Source of the DNA: Salinicola salarius
GTDB taxonomy: Bacteria > Pseudomonadota > Gammaproteobacteria > Pseudomonadales > Halomonadaceae
DNA length: 64,000 bases
Reading direction: 5' to 3'
Assembly (NCBI RefSeq): GCF_002179555.1
Contig: NZ_NHOU01000008.1
Location: forward strand, 1 to 64,000
The notes below the pieces were generated by a model. The model searched no databases. It was not told the origin of the DNA and was given only the letters and a program-made list of their open reading frames with translations. Below are positions 25,368 through 35,084 of this stretch, piece by piece (within the stretch, counting starts at the first letter, position 1; every line of letters starts with the position of its first letter). Position numbers and translations under genes: made by a program.

Positions 25368-25868
25368 TCATGACGGCAGGTGAACGATAGCGCCGCGAAT
25401 GCCGCGTTCGTCGATCCATAGCTTGCCGAGCGTGATCGGCAGGCGAAAACGGCGCTTCCCCGCCGCGCCGGGGTTGAACCACAGCTGGCGCCCGCTGGCG
25501 CTCTCCCGCCACGCGTTGCGCGGCTTGTGGGAGTGGCCGTGCAGCACGGCCTCGAACGCCATTCGCTCATCGATATCGGCGATATCGTGAACCAGCTGCA
25601 GAACCCGGCCATTGATCACCAGACGCCAGTGCAGTGGCAAGGAAGCACATTCTCCTTCGATATCGATATTGCCACGGACAGCATGGACGGGCGCGAGCTC
25701 GGCCAAGCGCTCAAGAATGGCCGGATCACCTACGTCACCCAGGTGGATCAGCGGGTAGCAACCGGCCAGCAGCGCCAGCGCTTCGTCTCGCAGCAGCCCG
25801 TGAGTATCCGAAATGACGCCGACGGGAGCATTGGTCTCGAACGTTGCCGAGGGAATCGCCTCTGCCAT
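25368..25868 (-). CDS. YfcE/MJ0936-type metallophosphoesterase
   Basis: A 166-residue two-metal phosphodiesterase. All family motifs are present: DTHG (Asp21, His23), GDVGD (about 44-48), GNID (about 66), His in LVHD and GHSH (about 110-113). Such small enzymes hydrolyse phosphodiester substrates in vitro; the natural substrate is unknown. It stands alone and converges with the sugar dehydrogenase gene. Confidence 0.87.
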   Translation of the reverse strand: MAEAIPSATFETNAPVGVISDTHGLLRDEALALLAGCYPLIHLGDVGDPAILERLAELAPVHAVRGNIDIEGECASLPLHWRLVINGRVLQLVHDIADIDERMAFEAVLHGHSHKPRNAWRESASGRQLWFNPGAAGKRRFRLPITLGKLWIDERGIRGAIVHLPS

Positions 25869-25959
25869 CGCTACCCTAGCCCGAACCCGTCAGACACGTG
25901 GACGAAACAGCCGCGCCATGGCGTCACAACGAAGCCATGGCGTATCCCACGGAATAGGC

Positions 25960-26394
25960 TCAAGCGCCACCCGGGCTGGATTTGACGGTCGAACTCTTTT
26001 CCATACCCTCGTAACTCATGTTGCCGTCGGCGTCGATCTTGCAAGTGAGATTGTACTTGGCGTTGCCCTCGCCAAGCAGATCGACGAGCAGCTCGAACTC
26101 CTCTCCCTGTTTGTAGTTCTTGGCGTTGGTCTCGTAGATGGACTTGCCATCTATCTCCTCGGACTGTTCATCCTTCTGCACGGCAAGATCACGACACTCC
26201 TGCGCGAGCTTGGGAACCCCTTCCTTCTGAACCCCCGTCTCGCGGGCGTCTTCCTGCTCGCTGGTCTGATCTCCCGACTGCTTGTCCAGATTGGGCTGAT
26301 CACTCGTCTTGTCCTGTGCCATTGCCCCGCCACCGAACAGCAGCGCACCGAGCGCCAATCCCAGACCGGCGTTCTTCATCCTTTTCATCGACAT
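25960..26394 (-). CDS. Small secreted hypothetical protein
   Basis: Not recognised. 144 residues with a signal peptide (LGLALGALLFGGGAMAQ), then an acidic, Gln/Asp/Ser-rich low-complexity linker (about 28-60) and a compact C-terminal part with KLAQECRDLAVQ, a YNLTCKIDADGNMSYEG segment and two cysteines that may form a disulfide. The acidic composition suits a periplasm exposed to salt. The ATG at 26394 follows GGGAGAGG; the longer frame upstream has no such site. Possibly co-regulated with the MetE-like gene upstream on the same strand. Confidence 0.65.
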   Translation of the reverse strand: MSMKRMKNAGLGLALGALLFGGGAMAQDKTSDQPNLDKQSGDQTSEQEDARETGVQKEGVPKLAQECRDLAVQKDEQSEEIDGKSIYETNAKNYKQGEEFELLVDLLGEGNAKYNLTCKIDADGNMSYEGMEKSSTVKSSPGGA

Positions 26395-26476
26395 TGCACC
26401 TCTCCCTGTTGTGCCGTTTGCCCACGCAGTATAGGAGAAGGCCACATTCTGCAAGGTTACGTTTTGCAATGAATGC

Positions 26477-27658
26477 TCAGCCCCACAGCCGGCGGGTGGC
26501 GATGGCAGCCCCTTCGCTCAGCGCCTTGAGCTTGGCCCAGGCCACGTCCTGCGCGACGAACTCGTAGCTCGCGAAGGTGCCGAAGCCGCAGTCGGTGCCT
26601 GCCACCACGCGCTCGCGGTCGCCGATGGCCTCCACCGACGCGCAGATGCGGTTGGCGACGACCTCCGGGTGCTCGAGATAGTTGGTGGTGACATCGATCA
26701 CGCCCGGCATCAGCAGCATGTGATCCGGCAGCGGATGCGTCTTGAACGAGACGGTCTCGTGCTCGTGACGGGGGTTGCCCAGCGGAATGCTCAGCGCACC
26801 GACCTTGGCCTGGTAGAGGATCGGCAGCAGGTCCGCCACCGGCACGTCGTCCTGGTGCGGCCCTTGCCAATTGCCCCAGCAGACGTGCAGCCGCACTTTG
26901 TTCGCGGGAATGTTCTCCAGCGCCAGATTGATCGCCTCGACGTGCAATTCCACCCGTTCGAGAAAGGTGCCAAGATCGGCATCGCCAAACATGATGACTC
27001 GTTCCATGGCGAGATCCGGCGCATCCAGCTGCAGAATGTGCCCGGCTGCGACGATGGCCTCGTACTCCTGCTTCATTTCCCGCGCCACCGCCAGCACGTA
27101 CTCGCGATCGGTGAGATAGTCGGGGTTGTTCTCCGCCCGCAGCATGGTCGTGGTCACGACGCCAGGAGACGCGGCGGTCATGAAGGTTTCCAGCGGTCGA
27201 GGACGGTTGACGAGCGCGGCATCGAACGACGCGAGCTCCGCCTTGACCCCGGCCAGAGTCGGGTCGTACTGGACGGCACGCTGGGCCAGCGGCGTGTTCC
27301 AGACCTTGGCGAGATCCTCCGAGACTCCGATCTGACGCGCCATGTGCTCGGCGTAGCCGGGGAAGCGCTGGATATCCAGCGTCGGCTTGCGCCGCCCTTC
27401 CCCGCCGAAGCCGGTCATGCGTTCGGTGACGTAGGTCGAGAAGCCGACCCGCGGCGCCTCGCCGTTGTTGATGCTGTCGAGCCCCGCCTCGAACTGTGCG
27501 GCGATCACCCCGTCCAGGCAGCGCGCGACCTCGCTATCGAAAGCCGCTGTGTCCACCGGCTTCCCCTGTTCGCGCATGACCAGCAGCTTCGACAGTTCGA
27601 GCGTCCGCGGCAGGCTGCCGGTATGCGTGGTGATGATGCGATCGCGACTGGTCTTCAT
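26477..27658 (-). CDS. Cobalamin-independent methionine synthase-like (MetE C-domain family) protein
   Basis: A 393-residue single-domain protein of the MetE-C/UROD barrel superfamily. It starts with TTHTGSLPRT, typical of the stand-alone methionine synthase II and epoxyalkane:coenzyme-M transferase group. Likely zinc ligands are His258 and Cys260 (RLHVCWGN) and the Cys in GTDCGFGTF near the end. It lacks the N-terminal domain of full MetE (about 750 residues), so it probably uses another methyl donor or acts on a different thiol compound. The ATG at 27658 follows AAGGAAAG. Confidence 0.8.
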   Translation of the reverse strand: MKTSRDRIITTHTGSLPRTLELSKLLVMREQGKPVDTAAFDSEVARCLDGVIAAQFEAGLDSINNGEAPRVGFSTYVTERMTGFGGEGRRKPTLDIQRFPGYAEHMARQIGVSEDLAKVWNTPLAQRAVQYDPTLAGVKAELASFDAALVNRPRPLETFMTAASPGVVTTTMLRAENNPDYLTDREYVLAVAREMKQEYEAIVAAGHILQLDAPDLAMERVIMFGDADLGTFLERVELHVEAINLALENIPANKVRLHVCWGNWQGPHQDDVPVADLLPILYQAKVGALSIPLGNPRHEHETVSFKTHPLPDHMLLMPGVIDVTTNYLEHPEVVANRICASVEAIGDRERVVAGTDCGFGTFASYEFVAQDVAWAKLKALSEGAAIATRRLWG

Positions 27659-27846
27659 GATCTTTCCTTGGCGTTGTTGGCCGGCTCGAAGGCGGCGAGA
27701 GGGTCGGCAGGCAGCGCCGCCGAAAACGTAGGCCGCCAAGGATACCCAAGCGACGGCGAGGATAGACCTATGGCGGCATGAAAGTTATACAGCCACTTCA
27801 TGAATCAAATTCATTGATAGATGAAAAAAGCGGTACGCGAACGAAA

Positions 27847-27876
27847 AACGCCCCGAGGTCGAAACCTCGAGGCGTT
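27847..27876 (-). terminator. Rho-independent terminator of ilvD
   Basis: On the minus strand a 12-13 bp stem (AACGCC..CGAGGT with CGAA-type loop, one mismatch) is followed by GTTTTTCG. It lies about 50 bases after the ilvD stop codon. Confidence 0.8.
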
Positions 27877-27923
27877 CGTACGGCTAGCGTCGATACGAAA
27901 CGGTATCGACCTCCGGCACCGGC

Positions 27924-29648
27924 TCAGTCGTCCAGCGCTTCGGGCAGGTCGGTGACCGCTCCCTTGGACGCCGAACTGACCGTCTTGGCGTACTTGGCCA
28001 GCGTGCCACGAGTGTAGCGCGGTGCCGGACGCTTCCAGGCCGCGCGGCGGCGCTCCATCTCGGCGTCGTCGATGTGCAGCGTCATCACGTCGTTCTCGGC
28101 GTCGATGGTGATCTCGTCGCCATCCTCGATCAGCCCGATCGGGCCGCCGACGAAGGCTTCCGGCGTGATGTGGCCGACCACGAAACCGTGGCTGCCGCCA
28201 GAGAATCGGCCGTCGGTGATCAACGCCACCTTGTCGCCCAGGCCGCGGCCCATGATCGCCGAGGTCGGCGTCAGCATCTCGCGCATGCCGGGGCCGCCCT
28301 TCGGCCCTTCGTAACGAATGACCACGACATCGCCGGCGACCACGGTCAAATCGTTGATCCGCGCTTGCGCTTCCTCTTCGGAATTGAATACCCGAGCGCG
28401 ACCGGTAAAGCGGGTGCCTTCCTTGCCGGTGATCTTGGCCACCGCCCCTTCCGGCGCCAGGTTGCCATAGAGAATGCGCAGGTGGCTGGTCGCCTTGACC
28501 GGCTTGTCCAGCGGTTTGATGATCTGCTGATCGACCGGATACGGCTTCACGTCCGCCAGGTTCTCGGCCAGCGTCTTGCCGGTGACGGTGATGCAGTCGC
28601 CATGCAGCATGCCGGCGTCGAGCAGGATCTTCATCAGCGGCTGGATACCGCCGATCGCCACCAGTTCGCTCATCATGTAATGGCCGCTGGGACGCACGTC
28701 CGCCAATACCGGCACACGCTTGCCGATCTCGGTGAAGTCATCGAGGGAGAGCTCGACACCGACGGTATTGGCGATCGCCAGCAGGTGCAGCACGGCATTG
28801 GTGGAACCGCCGAGGGCAATGACCACGGTGATGGCATTCTCGAATGCCTTGCGGGTCATGATGTCGGAGGGTTTCAGGTCCAGCTCGAGCAGTTTGAGCA
28901 CGGCCTCGCCGGCGGCGCGGCAATCGTCGTGCTTGGTCTGCGAGACCGCTTCCTGGGCCGACGAGTTGGGCAGACTCATGCCCATCGCCTCGATCGCCGA
29001 GGCCATGGTGTTGGCGGTGTACATGCCACCGCAGGAGCCCGGCCCGGGGATCGCGGTCTCCTCGATCTGCTTGACCTCGATCAGCGACTTGTTGCCCTGG
29101 GAGTAGGCGCCCATCGCCTCGAACACCGAGACGATATCGGTGTGGCCGGCGCCGGGCTGGATGGTACCGCCGTAGACGAAGATGCTGGGCCGGTTGAGAC
29201 GAGCCAGACCGATCATGCAGCCGGGCATGTTCTTGTCGCAGCCGCCGATGGCGACCACGCCGTCGAAGCCTTCGCAGCCGGAAACGGCTTCGATGGAGTC
29301 GGCGATGATCTCGCGCGAGGCCATCGAATACTTCATGCCCTCGGTGCCGTTGGCGATACCGTCGGAAATGGTGATCGTGTTGAAGATCACGCCCTTGCCA
29401 CCGGCGGCATCGGCGCCGTCGCTGGCCGCTTCCGCCAGCACGTTGATATGGCTGTTGCACGGGGTGACGCGGCTCCAGGTCGAAGCGATACCGACCTGAG
29501 GCTTCTTGAAATCTTCATCGGTGAAACCGACGGCGCGCAGCATCGCGCGACTGGCGGCCTTGCCGGGACCATCGACCACCTTGGCGGAATGGCGACGACG
29601 GTGATCCGTATTGTCGGGAAAATTGTCGTCCGGGAAATCCTGGCTCAT
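27924..29648 (-). CDS. ilvD: Dihydroxy-acid dehydratase IlvD
   Basis: A 574-residue iron-sulfur dehydratase that converts 2,3-dihydroxy-isovalerate and -methylvalerate to the keto acids of valine and isoleucine synthesis. Cluster and active-site motifs: [18 protein letters not shown] and [13 protein letters not shown]; the C-terminal [13 protein letters not shown] motif is present. The CDKNMPG form separates it from the sugar-acid dehydratase at 9480. The ATG at 29648 has GAGGAG upstream; longer readings are not supported. A good terminator follows. It diverges from the LysR gene. Confidence 0.95.
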   Translation of the reverse strand: MSQDFPDDNFPDNTDHRRRHSAKVVDGPGKAASRAMLRAVGFTDEDFKKPQVGIASTWSRVTPCNSHINVLAEAASDGADAAGGKGVIFNTITISDGIANGTEGMKYSMASREIIADSIEAVSGCEGFDGVVAIGGCDKNMPGCMIGLARLNRPSIFVYGGTIQPGAGHTDIVSVFEAMGAYSQGNKSLIEVKQIEETAIPGPGSCGGMYTANTMASAIEAMGMSLPNSSAQEAVSQTKHDDCRAAGEAVLKLLELDLKPSDIMTRKAFENAITVVIALGGSTNAVLHLLAIANTVGVELSLDDFTEIGKRVPVLADVRPSGHYMMSELVAIGGIQPLMKILLDAGMLHGDCITVTGKTLAENLADVKPYPVDQQIIKPLDKPVKATSHLRILYGNLAPEGAVAKITGKEGTRFTGRARVFNSEEEAQARINDLTVVAGDVVVIRYEGPKGGPGMREMLTPTSAIMGRGLGDKVALITDGRFSGGSHGFVVGHITPEAFVGGPIGLIEDGDEITIDAENDVMTLHIDDAEMERRRAAWKRPAPRYTRGTLAKYAKTVSSASKGAVTDLPEALDD

Positions 29649-29985
29649 CAAGCACTCCTCATTTTCGTCTGTTCGCCGCGGGGGCAGTCTGGCTGCCACA
29701 TCGGGCAGAGGTTGAGCGACACAGGCCGGCTGGATGATGCAGCGAAAGGTGACGGTCGGCTTGTGTCGTGGTGTCACGGTCAGATGACAATGCACGGACA
29801 CGGCGGCTCTCGTGAAGCGAATCGGCCACGTCCGATACAGAAAGGGTGGCCCATTGTAGCGGCCCGAAGCGCGCACGGACATCCGACCATGGCGGAAATC
29901 GGCCATCTCCTGCGCGCGACCGTCTATGCAATACTGGCGGGCGCCCTGTGCCACCGTTCCCCACCGCAACCCGAGCGAGCCTGCC
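29649..29985. other. Intergenic, 337 bp, divergent promoters
   Basis: Between ilvD (minus) and the LysR gene (plus). It should hold both promoters. No attenuator-like leader peptide with clustered branched-chain codons was recognised. Confidence 0.4.
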
Positions 29986-30885
29986 ATGTTCGACTTCAAG
30001 GAAATCGAAGCCTTCGTCTGGATCGTACGACTGGGATCGTTCCGCCTCGCCGCACAGCACCTGCACTTGACCCAGCCTTCCATCTCGGATCGTATCGCCC
30101 GGCTCGAGGACTTCGTAGGCGGGCCGTTGCTGGATCGCGCCCAGCGCCCGATCCAGCCCACGCCGAAGGGTCGACAGTTCTACCGCCACGCTCAGCACAT
30201 GCTGGAGACGCGCCAGGAAGCGATGGCGATGCTCGAGGCCAACAACCCTTTCCAGGGTGTGCTGCGCCTCGGCGTGGTCGAGACCATCGCTCACAGCTGG
30301 TTGCCGGCGTTCATTGCCGAGCTCGCCAACCGCTTTCCCGACATGACGCTTCAGCTCGAGGTGGATGGCACGCCGGGGCTCGCCAACCGCCTGCTCAACC
30401 GCCAGATCGACATGGCCTTCACGCTGGGGCCGGTCGACGCCCAGGACATACTCAGTCGCCCGCTGTGCCACTACCCGACCGGCTTGATCGTCAACCCGTG
30501 CCTGGCGTTCGATCCCGACACCTTTTCACTGGCAGCATTGGAACGCAGCGGCACGCCGCTGATCACCTTCGCCAGCGACAGCCGCCCCTATCGGGAGCTG
30601 CAGTCTCTGTTGCATCAGCAGCGCCTGGAACGGATCAAACTGCACTGTTCCGGCTCGGTCTGGACCATCGTGCGCCTGGCGCTGGATGGTATTGGCGTCG
30701 GTGCCATCCCGCCCCGCATCGTCGAGCAGGAGATCGCCCGCGGCGAGCTCGTCACACTGCCCTGCGATCTGCCACGACTGGACTTTGCTGCCTCCTGGCC
30801 ACAGCACATCGACAAGGCACTGGCCGATGGCGTCATCGACCTGGCGATCGAACTCGGTCAACGTGACCAGCGCGAGCACGCTTGA
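29986..30885 (+). CDS. LysR-family transcriptional regulator
   Basis: A 299-residue LysR protein: winged helix at 1-60 ([25 protein letters not shown]-type start, [10 protein letters not shown]), then a periplasmic-binding-like effector domain. It precedes, on the same strand, the DUF1445/TRAP/amidase operon and may control it; it could alternatively act on divergent ilvD. The start ATG gives a normal LysR N-terminus ([10 protein letters not shown]). Confidence 0.87.
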   Translation: MFDFKEIEAFVWIVRLGSFRLAAQHLHLTQPSISDRIARLEDFVGGPLLDRAQRPIQPTPKGRQFYRHAQHMLETRQEAMAMLEANNPFQGVLRLGVVETIAHSWLPAFIAELANRFPDMTLQLEVDGTPGLANRLLNRQIDMAFTLGPVDAQDILSRPLCHYPTGLIVNPCLAFDPDTFSLAALERSGTPLITFASDSRPYRELQSLLHQQRLERIKLHCSGSVWTIVRLALDGIGVGAIPPRIVEQEIARGELVTLPCDLPRLDFAASWPQHIDKALADGVIDLAIELGQRDQREHA

Positions 30886-30969
30886 CGCTGAAAAGGCGTT
30901 GCCGATGGGTCTCATGTTGGAGGGCTTTGTCGATGAACCTGACGTTGAAAGGTTTTACCGATGAATAAG
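30885..30969. repeat. Degenerate ~28-bp tandem repeat, 3 units
   Basis: Three adjacent units (29, 28, 28 bases) of the pattern ACGTTGAAAGG..TT..CGATGAA follow the LysR stop codon. They diverge by about a third, so this is an old or weak repeat. Confidence 0.4.
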
Positions 30970-31084
30970 AATCATAAAAATCGATTGGATTGATGCGTCG
31001 TGAACCCATAGCGTTGATGCCATCAGGCGGCGTCCGGCCCTGTCGGCCAAAGCTGCCACGACAATGACAACCAGGATCGACAAG

Positions 31085-31879
31085 ATGCTCTCTCTCGACG
31101 CCACCGTCTCTCCGGCCGATGCGCGCGCCGCCATCCGCCGCGGCGACTGGCCCAACACGACCACCGGTATCGCCAATGGCTACGCCCAGGCCAATCTGGT
31201 CATCATCCCCGAGGCCTACGCCAGCGACTTCCTGCGTTTCTGCATGGCCAATCGCGAGGCCTGTCCGGTCCTCGACGTCAGCGAACCGGGCAGCTTCCAT
31301 CCGCAGGCACTGGGAGACGCGATCGACCTGCGCACCGACGTACCCCGCTACCGCGTCTACGAACATGGCGAGTTGGTCGCAGAGCCCGAAGATCTCACCT
31401 CACGCTGGCGCGACGACTTGGTTACCTTCTCGATCGGCTGCTCGTTCTCGTTCGAGGAACCCTTGATTGCCGAAGGCGTGCCGGTGCGACACATGGATGC
31501 CCGAACCATCGTGCCGATGTATCGCACCAATATCCCGCTGGTGCCAGCCGGCCCGTTTCACGGTCAGTACGTCGTCTCCATGCGCGCCATGTCGCCGGCC
31601 GACGCCATCCGAGCCGTACAGATTACTACCGACATGCCTAGCGTTCATGGTGCGCCTCTGCATCTGGCTCGTCCCGAGCTGATCGGCATCGACGATATCG
31701 GCAAGCCCGACTTCGGCGATGCGCCGGTAATGGAGGATGACGACATCCCGGTATTCTGGGCCTGTGGCGTCACCCCACAGATCGCGTTGATGAATGCGAA
31801 GCTGCCCTTCGCCATGGCTCACGCGCCAGGACACATGCTCATTACCGATATCCCCAACTATCGCCTGAAGTACCGCTAG
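31085..31879 (+). CDS. DUF1445 putative hydro-lyase (D-glutamate cyclase family)
   Basis: A 264-residue, full-length DUF1445 (PF07286) protein. Family phrases include GIANGYAQANLVI near 35, FSIGCSFSFEEPLI, RNI/TNIPLVPAGPFHGQYVVSMR, a VHGAPLHLARPELIGI segment and FWACGVTPQIAL, then APGHMLITD at the end. The human relative DGLUCY interconverts D-glutamate and 5-oxo-D-proline; bacterial members are called putative hydro-lyases. The ATG at 31085 with AGGA upstream was preferred to 31064. First structural gene of a TRAP/amidase operon, so its substrate is probably an imported amino-acid-like compound. Confidence 0.85.
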   Translation: MLSLDATVSPADARAAIRRGDWPNTTTGIANGYAQANLVIIPEAYASDFLRFCMANREACPVLDVSEPGSFHPQALGDAIDLRTDVPRYRVYEHGELVAEPEDLTSRWRDDLVTFSIGCSFSFEEPLIAEGVPVRHMDARTIVPMYRTNIPLVPAGPFHGQYVVSMRAMSPADAIRAVQITTDMPSVHGAPLHLARPELIGIDDIGKPDFGDAPVMEDDDIPVFWACGVTPQIALMNAKLPFAMAHAPGHMLITDIPNYRLKYR

Positions 31880-32001
31880 TAATACCGGGCAACACGACTG
31901 GAGCTGGAAAAGCACTGCAGGAATTGGAAGCCCCGATAAGCGGGAAGTACTGCCAAACGAGAAATGCTACTCGTATAACAAACTCAACAAGCGAGACTCT
32001 C

Positions 32002-33048
32002 ATGAAAAAGACTCTGATTGGCCTCACCCTCACCGCGCTGACCTCCGGGATCGCCCAGAGTGCGATTGCCGAAACCAGTCTCAACGTGGTCGGCACCTGG
32101 AGCGCTGTCTCCCTGCATAAAAACTTCGAAGCGCCGTTCTGGACCCAGAGGCTTCCCGAGGCAAGCGACGGCCAGATTCAGGTGCAAATGACCACCTTCG
32201 ATCAAATGGGCATCGAAGGCAGCGATGTCTTCAATTACCTGAAGAACGGGCTTTTCAATATTGGTATGACCTTCTCCGACTATGTCGGCGGTGAAGCACC
32301 GGCATTGGAAGGCCTCGATCTGCCGATGATGACCACCGATCCCGATAAGGCGCGCGAAGTTAGCGAAGCGTTCATGCCGATCGCCGAAAAAACAATGCAA
32401 TCTCAATACAACGCCCATGTGCTGGCGATTGCCCCCAATACCCCGCAGGTGGTGTTCTGCAACACACCGATCAAGAATCTCGGCGATCTGCAGGGCAAAA
32501 AAGTTCGTGCCAGCGGCCGGACCACGGCGGAATTTCTCTCGGCGATCGGAGCTCAAAGCACAGTCATGGCGTTCAACGAAGTGCCGGGCTCGCTCGAGCG
32601 AGGCGTCATCGACTGTGCCGTGACCGGCTCGCTCTCCGGCTACAACTCTGGCTGGCAAGATGTCGCCGATTATCTGTTGCCGCTACCGATCGGCGGCTGG
32701 GACACCGTCATTACCGCGGTCAGCAACGATACCTGGAGCTCGCTCGACGATGAGACCAAGCAAACCATCGAAGACCAGATCGAACCTGGTTTCGTCGATC
32801 CGGTCTGGAACAATCTGGCCAAGGACGAACAGCAGGGCATTGCCTGCCTGACAGGTAGCGGCGATTGCGAACATGGCGAGCCGGGCGATATGAACCTGGT
32901 CGAGGTGACCGATGCCGACCGCGAGCGCGCCCACCAGGCGCTGGTCGATGCGGTGCTGCCGAGCTGGGCATCGCGCATCGACGACGAGACGATCTCGCTG
33001 TGGAACGAGAACGTCGCACCGCTGGTCGCGCTTCCCATCGTCAAGTGA
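32002..33048 (+). CDS. dctP: TRAP transporter solute-binding protein DctP
   Basis: A 348-residue periplasmic protein with a signal peptide ending near residue 25 (AQSAIAE). The DctP ligand-Arg motif appears in KVRASGRTTAEFL (about 167-179) and is followed by FNEVPGSLERGVIDCAVTG, the usual segment for these proteins. It binds a carboxylate and hands it to DctQM encoded next. Two cysteine-bearing loops (LTGSGDCEHGEPGD) are unusual. Upstream of the gene is about 120 bp without features. Confidence 0.9.
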   Translation: MKKTLIGLTLTALTSGIAQSAIAETSLNVVGTWSAVSLHKNFEAPFWTQRLPEASDGQIQVQMTTFDQMGIEGSDVFNYLKNGLFNIGMTFSDYVGGEAPALEGLDLPMMTTDPDKAREVSEAFMPIAEKTMQSQYNAHVLAIAPNTPQVVFCNTPIKNLGDLQGKKVRASGRTTAEFLSAIGAQSTVMAFNEVPGSLERGVIDCAVTGSLSGYNSGWQDVADYLLPLPIGGWDTVITAVSNDTWSSLDDETKQTIEDQIEPGFVDPVWNNLAKDEQQGIACLTGSGDCEHGEPGDMNLVEVTDADRERAHQALVDAVLPSWASRIDDETISLWNENVAPLVALPIVK

Positions 33049-33124
33049 CCCGCATCACCTAAATCCCGCTTCATTCCGGCCGGCGCCAGCGCGCGTCGGC
33101 CGCGCCGAGATGTAGGTATCCAAC

Positions 33125-33733
33125 ATGCTCTCTCTCGTTTCGCTGGTCGACGCGCTCGTGCGCGCGGTGCGTCAGATCTCCCGCTGGGCCGCTCGCCTCA
33201 TCGGACTTCTACTGCTTGCCGTGGTGGCGTTGGTCATTATCGAGGTCGTCAGCCGTAAACTGCTGGGCCACTCTTTCGAGGGCGTGCAGGAGTACGCCGG
33301 CTACGTGCTGGCCATCCTATCCTCCTGGGGGCTTTCGCATACTCTGACCGAACGCGCCCACATCCGCATCGATGTCGGCTACTCCCGCTTGCCGATTGCA
33401 GCCCGTGCCGCGCTCGATCTGCTCTCGATTCTCGCCGTCAATCTGGTCGGCTGGATGATCGTCATCCACGCCTGGCCGGTGTTCTCGGATTCACTTTCCA
33501 ACCACACCACGGCGAACACGCCGCTGTCGACGCCGCTATGGATTCCACAGCTGGTCTGGGTGCTCGGCTACACCTGGTTCGCGCTCTCTGCGGTCATGCT
33601 CGCGATACGCGCACTGCTGGCGGCAACGCAGGGCGACAGTGCCACGATCCATACACTGATCGGCATGGGCCATGATGCCGACCCGCTCGAGGCCAACGAG
33701 CGCGACAACGCCACGGCAGGAGGAAAATCCTGA
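33125..33733 (+). CDS. dctQ: TRAP transporter small permease DctQ
   Basis: A 202-residue inner-membrane protein with four spans (about 22-42, 58-75, 100-118, 145-165), the DctQ topology. The motif EYAGYVLAILSSWGL and the R-D containing RAHIRIDV are typical. It links DctP to DctM. Its stop codon overlaps the dctM start (TGATG). A C-terminal extension of about 30 residues is charged. Confidence 0.88.
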   Translation: MLSLVSLVDALVRAVRQISRWAARLIGLLLLAVVALVIIEVVSRKLLGHSFEGVQEYAGYVLAILSSWGLSHTLTERAHIRIDVGYSRLPIAARAALDLLSILAVNLVGWMIVIHAWPVFSDSLSNHTTANTPLSTPLWIPQLVWVLGYTWFALSAVMLAIRALLAATQGDSATIHTLIGMGHDADPLEANERDNATAGGKS

Positions 33734-35013
33734 TGCTTGCCTATCTTTCCATCGGAATTCTGGCGCTGCTGTTGACCGGCATTCCGGTCGCCATCGCGCT
33801 GTTCCTGCTCGCCTTCGGCGTCGACCAGTTCTTCTCGTTCTTCCCGTTGACCAAGGCGTTGGGTCAAAACCTGTGGTCCGCCGCGGACTCGTTTCTGCTG
33901 ATCGCGATCCCACTGTTCGTGCTGATGGGCGAGATCATCGTGCGTGCGGGGATCGCCGAACGCGCCTATCGCGCCATGGATCACTGGCTCTCCTGGCTGC
34001 CCGGCGGTCTGCTGCATGCCAACGTGATGACCTCGATGCTGTTCTCGGCAACCTCTGGATCGTCGGTGGCCACTGCCGCGACGATCTCCACCGTGGCGCT
34101 GCCCCAGGGCGACAAGCTCGGCTATCACCCGAAGCTCTTCTGCGGCAGCATTGCCGCCGGCGGCACGCTGGGGATCTTGATCCCGCCGTCGATCAACCTG
34201 ATCGTCTACGGCTTCCTGACCGAGACCTCGATCCCCAAGCTGTTCGTGGCCGGGCTGTTGCCGGGGCTGCTGCTGACCGGCCTGTTCATGCTGACGGCGA
34301 TCCTGTTCTGCGCTTGCAAGCCGTCGCTAGGGGGGCCACGCAGTCACTCGAGCTGGCCGGAGCGCCTGCGTCATCTGAAGTTCCTGCTGCCACTGCTGAT
34401 CCTGTTCGTCGCCATCGTCGGCTCGATCTACACCGGCTGGGCGACGCCCACCGAAGCCGCCGCCATCGGCGTGGTGGTCGCGCTGATCCTCGCTGCGTTC
34501 AATCGCCGACTGGACTGGCGCATGTTGACCGAAGCGCTCGACAACACCGTGCGCACCACCTCGATGATTCTGTTCATCATGCTGGCAGCCTCGTTTCTCA
34601 ATTTCGCGCTCGCCTCGGCGGGCCTTTCCAATCAACTGACGCAACTGCTGACGCAACTGGACCTGTCACCGATGGCACTGCTGCTCTGCGTGCTGGCACT
34701 GCTGGTGATTCTCGGCTTCTTTATCGAGACGCTGTCGATGATGGTGATCACGCTGCCGATCATCGCTCCCCTGCTGTTTGCCGCCGGCTTCGACAAGGTG
34801 TGGTTCGGCGTGGTGATGATCCTGTTCGTCGAGATGGCGCTGATCACACCACCGGTCGGTCTCAACCTCTATATCGTCCAGGCTTCCCGGCGCGGCAAGC
34901 CGTTCTCCGACGTGGTCATCGGCACGCTGCCGTTCATCGCCGCCATGGTGGTGATGGCCGTCCTGCTGATTCTGTTCCCCGACATCGCCCTGTGGCTGCC
35001 GAACTCGCTCTGA
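33733..35013 (+). CDS. dctM: TRAP transporter large permease DctM
   Basis: A 426-residue membrane protein with about 11-12 spans, the sodium-driven channel of the TRAP importer. Family signatures: IPLFVLMGEII near 55, SATSGSSVATAATI near 100, GGTLGILIPPSINLIVYG near 145 and the second-half TPPVGLNLYIVQ near 373. It overlaps dctQ by one base. The DUF2848 gene follows 71 bp downstream. Confidence 0.93.
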   Translation: MLAYLSIGILALLLTGIPVAIALFLLAFGVDQFFSFFPLTKALGQNLWSAADSFLLIAIPLFVLMGEIIVRAGIAERAYRAMDHWLSWLPGGLLHANVMTSMLFSATSGSSVATAATISTVALPQGDKLGYHPKLFCGSIAAGGTLGILIPPSINLIVYGFLTETSIPKLFVAGLLPGLLLTGLFMLTAILFCACKPSLGGPRSHSSWPERLRHLKFLLPLLILFVAIVGSIYTGWATPTEAAAIGVVVALILAAFNRRLDWRMLTEALDNTVRTTSMILFIMLAASFLNFALASAGLSNQLTQLLTQLDLSPMALLLCVLALLVILGFFIETLSMMVITLPIIAPLLFAAGFDKVWFGVVMILFVEMALITPPVGLNLYIVQASRRGKPFSDVVIGTLPFIAAMVVMAVLLILFPDIALWLPNSL

Positions 35014-35084
35014 TTCGTCGCTTCATCTATGAACAGCAACACCCGACGCCGCTTTCCGATCCAACGACAGTTCAGGAATCACTC

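Noticed and set aside
28074-30866. 930-codon open frame on the plus strand
   Set aside because: It is antisense to ilvD and then out of frame with the LysR gene; composition is His/Arg/Gly-rich as typical for shadows in GC-rich DNA, and both real genes have clear families.
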